Part shown: one piece after another, positions 59,335-64,000 of the stretch
How positions within the stretch are numbered: the stretch's first letter is position 1
How the letters are laid out: every line of letters starts with the position of its first letter
DNA from: Salinimonas iocasae
Lineage (GTDB): Bacteria > Pseudomonadota > Gammaproteobacteria > Enterobacterales > Alteromonadaceae
Length of the DNA stretch: 64,000 bases
NCBI RefSeq assembly: GCF_006228385.1
Contig: NZ_CP039852.1
Coordinates: forward strand, 2,372,001-2,436,000
Direction: 5' to 3'
Program-made: the position numbers and the translations under genes
Notes under the pieces: generated by a model
Seen by the model: the letters and a program-made list of their open reading frames with translations, nothing else
Databases searched by the model: none
Told to the model about the DNA's origin: nothing

Positions 59335-60795
59335 GTGATAGACACGATTGTTGCCGCCGTGAACAACGTACTGTGGGGCGAAGGACTAGCCGTAAATGCT
59401 GATTTACCCGTTCTTGGCCCAGTGGATATTGCCACAGGCCCGCTTCTCATCTACATGCTGGTATTTTGCGGTATCTGGTTCACCGTAAAACTGGGTGGCG
59501 TTCAGTTTAAGCACTTTTTCTACATGTTCTCTGTTATGAAAGGCAGTACGCGTTCAACAAAAGAGGGAATAAGCTCTTTTCAGGCCTTGTGTACAAGCCT
59601 TTCTGCCAGGGTCGGAACCGGCAATCTTGCCGGTGTCGCCGTCGCCATATCATTGGGCGGCGCCGGCGCCATTTTCTGGATGTGGATGATAGCGCTTATC
59701 GGCATGGCAACCGGCTTTGCTGAAAGCGTACTCGGCCAGCTGTACAAAGTGCGCGACGATAATGGGGAGTTTCGTGGCGGGCCGGCCTATTATATCAAGC
59801 AGGGACTGGGTAAAACCTGGCTTGCTGTGGCGTTTTCATTGTGCCTTTTCTTAGGGTACGGCTTCGTATTCAGTGCTGTTCAGGCAAATACTATCACCGA
59901 TGCACTGGAGAATGCGTATGCTATCCCTACCCTGTATTCAGGCGTGGCAATTATCGGACTGGCTGCATTAATCGTTGTTGGCGGCTTGCGCGGCATTGCC
60001 CGGTTTGCTGAACTGGCTGTTCCTTTTATGGGTGTCGGCTATATTCTGGTCGCACTGGTAGTAACGGCCATCAATATTACCGAAGTCCCGGCTATGTTGG
60101 GTCATATTATATCCGCCGCATTTGGCCTTGAGGAAGCCGGTGCTGGCGTTTTAGGCGCTGCCATTAAAAATGGTATTCAGCGTGGCCTATACTCAAACGA
60201 AGCGGGTTCAGGTAGCGTTCCCCATGCAGCAGCAGGCGCTGCACCTAATCCGAACCATCCGGTTTCCCAGGGTTACGTTCAAATGCTGGGCGTCTTTTTT
60301 GACACGATTATCTTATGTACCTGCACAGCATTTATTATCCTGCTTGCGGGTAGCGAAAATGCAGCAGAAGGTATGGGCGGTATAGGTCTGACACAGGATG
60401 CGCTCCGCATTCATATCGGGGCATCAGGTACAGATTTTATCTCTGCGGCTATCTGTTTGTTTGCATTTACCTCGGTCGTTGCTAATTATGCCTATGGGGA
60501 AAGTAACCTGCACATGTTTCGACTGGACAACAAGGTAGGCAGACTGGCATATACTGCAGGCTATCTGGGAATGATTTTATGGGGCTCGATGGCGGCGCTA
60601 CCCACGGTTTGGGCAATGGCGGATATGGCATTAGGGCTTATGTCAGTCATTAATATCATCGCAATTATCTGGATGACGCCGACTATAGTCTCTATCAGTA
60701 AGGACTATTTCGCTAAACGACAACGTGGCGAACGTCCGGAATACAAACAAGGTGACTGTGCTATTCAGGGCAGTACAGAAGATGATATCTGGTAA
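59335..60795 (+). CDS. Alanine/glycine:cation symporter (AGCS family)
   Basis: A 486-residue transporter with about ten to eleven membrane helices. AGCS signatures are ALCTSLSARVGTGNLAGVAV and GPAYYIKQGLG, and GLYSNEAGSGSVPHAAAGA. It imports alanine or glycine with Na+ or H+. GTG 59335, with AAGGA upstream, is chosen over a longer frame from 59287. It converges on the CMD gene. Confidence 0.92.
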   Translation: MIDTIVAAVNNVLWGEGLAVNADLPVLGPVDIATGPLLIYMLVFCGIWFTVKLGGVQFKHFFYMFSVMKGSTRSTKEGISSFQALCTSLSARVGTGNLAGVAVAISLGGAGAIFWMWMIALIGMATGFAESVLGQLYKVRDDNGEFRGGPAYYIKQGLGKTWLAVAFSLCLFLGYGFVFSAVQANTITDALENAYAIPTLYSGVAIIGLAALIVVGGLRGIARFAELAVPFMGVGYILVALVVTAINITEVPAMLGHIISAAFGLEEAGAGVLGAAIKNGIQRGLYSNEAGSGSVPHAAAGAAPNPNHPVSQGYVQMLGVFFDTIILCTCTAFIILLAGSENAAEGMGGIGLTQDALRIHIGASGTDFISAAICLFAFTSVVANYAYGESNLHMFRLDNKVGRLAYTAGYLGMILWGSMAALPTVWAMADMALGLMSVINIIAIIWMTPTIVSISKDYFAKRQRGERPEYKQGDCAIQGSTEDDIW

Positions 60796-60819
60796 AAAGA
60801 AGGCGGCTGATTGCCGCCT
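60794..60819 (-). terminator. Terminator of the CMD-family gene
   Basis: On the minus strand AGGCGGC and GCCGCCT form a 7-bp stem with a five-base loop followed by TCTTTTT, nine bases past the stop at 60828. It overlaps the last bases of the symporter gene. Confidence 0.65.
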
Positions 60820-60827
60820 CTTACCCG

Positions 60828-61397
60828 TTATACTTTCTCAGGGTTCCACTTATACTTCTCAAATGGCTCATCTACCGGCGTGTTTGCCAGGTGGTTGGTA
60901 TAGTTGCTCATTACTTTTTGCGACAGTATAAGCACTATTTCCAGTAATTGCTGACGATCATAACCGACATTGAAAAACTCACTTAATGAATCATCGTCAA
61001 TCCGGCCGCGATTACGGGTAACTGAAAGAACCGCGTTCTTTAGCACATTAAGCTTATTATCACTTAATGTTTCATCGTTTCTGAGCGCTTCGATCAGCGC
61101 ATCATCTACACCCATATTTTTTGCAATTCCGGTATGCGCCGGAACACAATAATGACACTCATGTTCAACGTTGACCGTCTGCCATACCACGGTCAGCTCT
61201 TCTTTGTTAAACGATGTATCCTGCGCCAGGGCATGAAGTTTCTGATATCCCTCTAACAGGGTCGGCGCCTCTGCCATAATGCCGTGCAAATTCGGAATCA
61301 TTCCGAAGTCTTCTTTCGATGATTTTAATAATGATTTCGCTTTTTCAGGTGCGCTTTGCTCATCATGGATTGTGTACTCAGACTTATTTTCAGACAT
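60828..61397 (-). CDS. Carboxymuconolactone-decarboxylase-family (AhpD-like) protein
   Basis: A 189-residue protein of the CMD/AhpD-like fold. The CxxC-His motif is HECHYCVPAHTGIAKNMGV, where the two Cys and the His are the peroxidase-like active residues. The pattern VVWQTVNVEHECHYC fits the uncharacterised peroxidase-related subgroup. It is divergent from a TetR regulator across a palindromic operator, so it is probably repressed by that protein and may respond to oxidants or electrophiles. Confidence 0.87.
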   Translation of the reverse strand: MSENKSEYTIHDEQSAPEKAKSLLKSSKEDFGMIPNLHGIMAEAPTLLEGYQKLHALAQDTSFNKEELTVVWQTVNVEHECHYCVPAHTGIAKNMGVDDALIEALRNDETLSDNKLNVLKNAVLSVTRNRGRIDDDSLSEFFNVGYDRQQLLEIVLILSQKVMSNYTNHLANTPVDEPFEKYKWNPEKV

Positions 61398-61442
61398 GTA
61401 TCATACCTGCTATTTCGTGAATGTAAGTCTATATATGGGTTT

Positions 61443-61462
61443 ACTTGAACAATCGTTCAAGT
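61443..61462. promoter_or_regulatory. Palindromic TetR operator candidate
   Basis: ACTTGAAC-AATC-GTTCAAGT is a perfect 8-bp inverted repeat with a four-base spacer, lying 46 bases from each of the divergent starts (61397 and 61509). This is the expected form and position of an operator for the adjacent TetR-family protein, controlling both genes. Confidence 0.7.
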
Positions 61463-61508
61463 GACAATGAAAAAATATTTGATTTAATTTCGTAGCGACA
61501 GGTGTCCG

Positions 61509-62096
61509 GTGTCTGATCAACCAAACGAAGTACTTGATAAAGCGACAGAATTGTTCTGGGAAAAAGGCTACCAGGCAACAAGTATGCGCGATGTTCAGAA
61601 GAAACTGGATATGCGTCCGGGCAGTCTTTATGCCAGGTTTCCCGGAAAATCAGCCCTGTTCGTACAGGTTATTCAACATTACGCATCACAGCTACGCAGA
61701 CGCCTGGAAAACATTTCTAACCAGACGGAGCTGTTGTCTGCAACGCACGCATTTTTCTCAGAGGAGCTGTTGCGCCCCGGCAGTAAGCGATACCAGCGTC
61801 AGTGTTTACTGATAAATGCGATGGCAGAACGTTCGAAACTGGGCGTGGATGCTACCAAAGCTTTGGATGAGGCATTAACGGAAATTGAAAAAGGCTTCAC
61901 GACGCTGGTCACTGCATTGCAAAACAAGAAACAAATAAGTACCGCTGTGCCCGCGATGGTAATTGCTACCTGGTTGCAGACACAGTTTATCGGTTTGCGT
62001 CATAGTGCTTACCGGGCCAGCAATGATGAGGCCATCAACTATTTTATCGACAAACTCATGCTGGATCTTCAGGGGCAGTGGCCTGCTATCCTCTGA
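61509..62096 (+). CDS. TetR-family regulator (AcrR-like, YxaF/LmrA type)
   Basis: A 195-residue regulator. HTH: KATELFWEKGYQATSMRDVQ, then RPGSLYARFPGKSALFVQVI. The WEKGYQATSM and GSLYARFPGK patterns place it with regulators that sense electrophiles or quinones, but the effector is not known. GTG 61509 is the start with a weak AGG site. It overlaps the end of the convergent small membrane gene by 11 bases. It probably controls the divergent CMD gene and itself. Confidence 0.88.
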   Translation: MSDQPNEVLDKATELFWEKGYQATSMRDVQKKLDMRPGSLYARFPGKSALFVQVIQHYASQLRRRLENISNQTELLSATHAFFSEELLRPGSKRYQRQCLLINAMAERSKLGVDATKALDEALTEIEKGFTTLVTALQNKKQISTAVPAMVIATWLQTQFIGLRHSAYRASNDEAINYFIDKLMLDLQGQWPAIL

Positions 62097-62268
62097 ACAT
62101 CATCATCACAAGCTGAATTACCAGGCTTATCATAATTAATGGCCAAATCCATCGTGATATTTTAGATGCGGTTTCACTACTGACCCGCATGTTTGAGCGT
62201 TCTATCAGCGGAATAATGATGAATAACGCTAAAAACAAAATTCCCAGAATAATCAGAACTTCCATCAC
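62086..62268 (-). CDS. Small membrane protein behind ubiF
   Basis: A 60-residue protein with two hydrophobic helices (VLIILGILFLALFIIIPLI and WIWPLIMISLVIQLVMMMF) separated by a polar loop. Its ATG overlaps the ubiF stop (62265-62268), supporting translation with ubiF. I do not recognise it. A second ATG at codon 2 is an alternative start. Confidence 0.6.
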   Translation of the reverse strand: MMEVLIILGILFLALFIIIPLIERSNMRVSSETASKISRWIWPLIMISLVIQLVMMMFRG

Positions 62269-63446
62269 TGGATCCCCATCGCGTATTTAAGTACCAGACG
62301 CTTAGCAGGTATCGCACGCTGCGCCACACTAAGCATTTTGTTACGCAACCATTTGACGGGCGGATTATCGTTACTGAATAACCAGTAAAAGCCGTCCATT
62401 GCGCTCATCATAGCCAGGTTATCTCTGCGCCTGACCGGCTCGTATTGTCGTGTCAGCAACTCTCCCAGCGTATCGGTTCCATCACATGTATCAATCAGAT
62501 TCAGCAGCAGGGCAACATCTTTAAAACCAATATTAACGCCCTGCCCGGCCAGCGGATTGATCGTATGGGCAGCATCGCCAATCAGAATTGCCTGATATCT
62601 GACGTACTGCTGAGCGTGCATACGCGTCAGCGGAAATGCAGCCTTATCGACAATTGAAAAGCTTCCGGCATGAGCCGGAAACGACTCAGTAATGCGTTGC
62701 TTAAGCTTATTATTGTCCAACCGGCTCAGGTTTTTGATTGTTTTGGCACTGTCGTACCAGATAAAAGAGCCGATGTTATCGTACATGGGTAAAAAGGCAC
62801 GCGGTCCACTGCTGTGAAACTCCTGCCACGTCCAGTCGGCTACCGGCTTATCAAGTTTCACGATGATACCCAGCGCATGCTGTTCGTATTGCCACCCGCT
62901 GACACCGATACCGGCTTCACGACGAACCAGCGACTGGGCACCATCTGCGCCAATAACCCACCGTGCGCTAATTGTTTTGTCGGTGGACAGCAGCACACTA
63001 GCGACGGTTTCATCATTCTCAGGCTGGTTGAACTGTATAGAAGACGGGGCAGCGTTAATCAGTGCAAGTTTTTCATTATGTTTACTTTCCCGGGCAGCCT
63101 GCAGGCAAGCCAGCTGAATCAGTCTGTTTTCAATGAAATAGCCCAGTGTGTCAGTATCGGCCATGGTTGCATCGAAATCGGTACGTGCACCACTTTCCTC
63201 CCATACCGATAAGCGGTCATAACGGCGAATTCGGGAGGCCGGGATATGCTGCCAGGCACCCAGTTCCTTCAACAGTCTGGCCGATGCCAGTGAAATCGCC
63301 GAAACACGTAAGTCCGGTGGCTGTTCCGGGTCAAATTGTTCAGGCAACCTGGGTTCTAACAATGCAACAGAATATCCCTGTCGAATCAAACCCAGCGCTG
63401 TTGCCGCGCCAGTCATTCCTGCGCCGTTTACACAAAAATCGTACAT
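62265..63446 (-). CDS. ubiF: Ubiquinone biosynthesis hydroxylase UbiF-like (UbiH/COQ6 family)
   Basis: A 393-residue FAD monooxygenase. The FAD motif NGAGMTGAATALGLIRQGYS is at the N-terminus, the DG motif is GADGAQSLVR, and the flavin-binding GDAAHTINPLAGQGVNIGFK is the UbiH/COQ6 fingerprint. In E. coli ubiF lies between the metT tRNA cluster and miaB, as here, which favours UbiF (C6 hydroxylation of ubiquinone precursor) over UbiH or UbiI. Confidence 0.88.
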   Translation of the reverse strand: MYDFCVNGAGMTGAATALGLIRQGYSVALLEPRLPEQFDPEQPPDLRVSAISLASARLLKELGAWQHIPASRIRRYDRLSVWEESGARTDFDATMADTDTLGYFIENRLIQLACLQAARESKHNEKLALINAAPSSIQFNQPENDETVASVLLSTDKTISARWVIGADGAQSLVRREAGIGVSGWQYEQHALGIIVKLDKPVADWTWQEFHSSGPRAFLPMYDNIGSFIWYDSAKTIKNLSRLDNNKLKQRITESFPAHAGSFSIVDKAAFPLTRMHAQQYVRYQAILIGDAAHTINPLAGQGVNIGFKDVALLLNLIDTCDGTDTLGELLTRQYEPVRRRDNLAMMSAMDGFYWLFSNDNPPVKWLRNKMLSVAQRAIPAKRLVLKYAMGIQ

Positions 63447-63741
63447 ACGCTCTCCTGCCGTTTACACCTGCATTATGTCCTAATCCAGACAAGGAGTCAT
63501 GGACTGTTGCTCGTCGCAACGGTGTTGATATTGAAGATTTAATTCAGCGGATTGGTGAATCGCTGGGCAAAGCGCTTTAAAACAGGTAAAATACGCGGCT
63601 ATTTTGAACATCTACCGACACCCGCCAGTTGCAGGAAACTATGTGAGTAAAAGCACCTTCGGGTCTTCACTTCAAACATATTGATTCTGTATTTCCAAAC
63701 ATCGCTGCGTGCCGGTATTCCAACATTGTATTGTAGTGGCT
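63447..63741. other. Divergent intergenic region of ubiF and miaB
   Basis: About 295 bases with no complete gene. Plus-strand frame 63480-63580 reads without stop as SWTVARRNGVDIEDLIQRIG and ends ESLGKAL then TAA, but has no start codon. An AAGGAG site at 63490 precedes an ATG with only nine codons. The miaB promoter should lie in the last 150 bases. Confidence 0.4.
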
Positions 63742-64000
63742 ATGACTAAGAAGCTGTATATCAAAACCTGGGGCTGTCAGATGAACGAGTATGACTCGGA
63801 CAAGATGGCCGACTTGCTGGATTCCACGCACGGATATGCGCGCGCTGAAGAACCGGAAGATGCAGATGTAATTTTGCTGAATACCTGTTCTATTCGTGAA
63901 AAAGCACAGGAGAAAGTGTTTCATCAGTTAGGTCGCTGGAAACACCTCAAAAAAGACAAGCCTGAACTGGTTATCGGCGTCGGCGGTTGTGTCGCCTCAC
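63742..64000 (+). CDS. miaB: tRNA-2-methylthio-N6-dimethylallyladenosine synthase MiaB (5' part)
   Basis: The first 86 codons of MiaB are visible; the gene runs off the right edge. [20 protein letters not shown] and [20 protein letters not shown], and [11 protein letters not shown] are the MTTase N-terminal domain with the three Cys binding the auxiliary 4Fe-4S cluster. The radical-SAM part lies outside. It methylthiolates A37 of tRNAs reading U-starting codons. Confidence 0.96.
   Translation, partial: MTKKLYIKTWGCQMNEYDSDKMADLLDSTHGYARAEEPEDADVILLNTCSIREKAQEKVFHQLGRWKHLKKDKPELVIGVGGCVAS

Overview
The window is chromosomal DNA of a marine gammaproteobacterium, most likely of the Alteromonadales (Alteromonas/Salinimonas-like). 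The evidence is a set of gene neighbourhoods shared with Enterobacteria and Vibrio: hemA-prfA-prmC-sirB2-kdsA divergent from lolB-ispE-prs, rplY-pth-ychF, seqA-pgm, yffB-dapE, gcvA-ygdD-rlmM, and a Met-Leu-Gln-Gln-Met-Gln tRNA cluster beside ubiF and miaB. These are combined with marine-type accessory genes. I see no insertion sequence, prophage or CRISPR array. Family names come from motif recognition by eye, without a database search.

Layout. 1-2.6 kb: a TetR/RutR-like regulator (cut by the window edge), a divergent OHCU-decarboxylase-like gene and guanine deaminase, suggesting purine salvage or catabolism. 2.6-5.7 kb: tRNA-Val, a patatin-like lipase, an AT-rich intergenic region with a cluster of DnaA boxes and GATC sites, an ACT-domain gene with an EIIA-Glc-like gene lacking both phosphotransfer histidines, and osmC. 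6-10 kb: yffB-dapE-M15 peptidase-DUF2897 on the plus strand, and astE-HIT-ybjQ on the minus strand. 10-17 kb: an EAL phosphodiesterase, betB-betA for glycine betaine synthesis, a TorF-type outer-membrane protein and an unknown anchored protein. 17-21.7 kb: a tightly overlapping minus-strand run of five glycosyltransferases plus a small leading ORF, divergent from a FAD/NAD(P)-binding protein and a small channel-like membrane protein. 24-30 kb: an SDR, an RND efflux pump with its adaptor, and a repetitive highly charged periplasmic protein. 30-35.5 kb: glgP, pgm and seqA. 35.7-39.7 kb: MoxR ATPase, DUF58 and TgpA transglutaminase. 40-45.3 kb: an EF-G paralogue, rlmM, ygdD, a hydrolase and gcvA. 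45.5-56.1 kb: core genes (kdsA to hemA, lolB to prs, rplY, pth, ychF).

At 56.2-56.7 kb three very small genes on the minus strand form an operon too short for ordinary gene callers. Two encode peptides with textbook double-glycine leaders followed by short, glycine-rich, GxxxG-containing hydrophobic cores. The third encodes a small membrane protein. This looks like a two-peptide (class IIb-like) bacteriocin with an immunity gene, and it is the most interesting candidate system in the window.

56.8-64 kb: a His/Arg-rich secreted protein, a periplasmic cyclophilin, the tRNA cluster, an AGCS symporter, a CMD/AhpD-like protein divergent from a TetR regulator with a perfect palindromic operator candidate, a small membrane protein, ubiF and the start of miaB.
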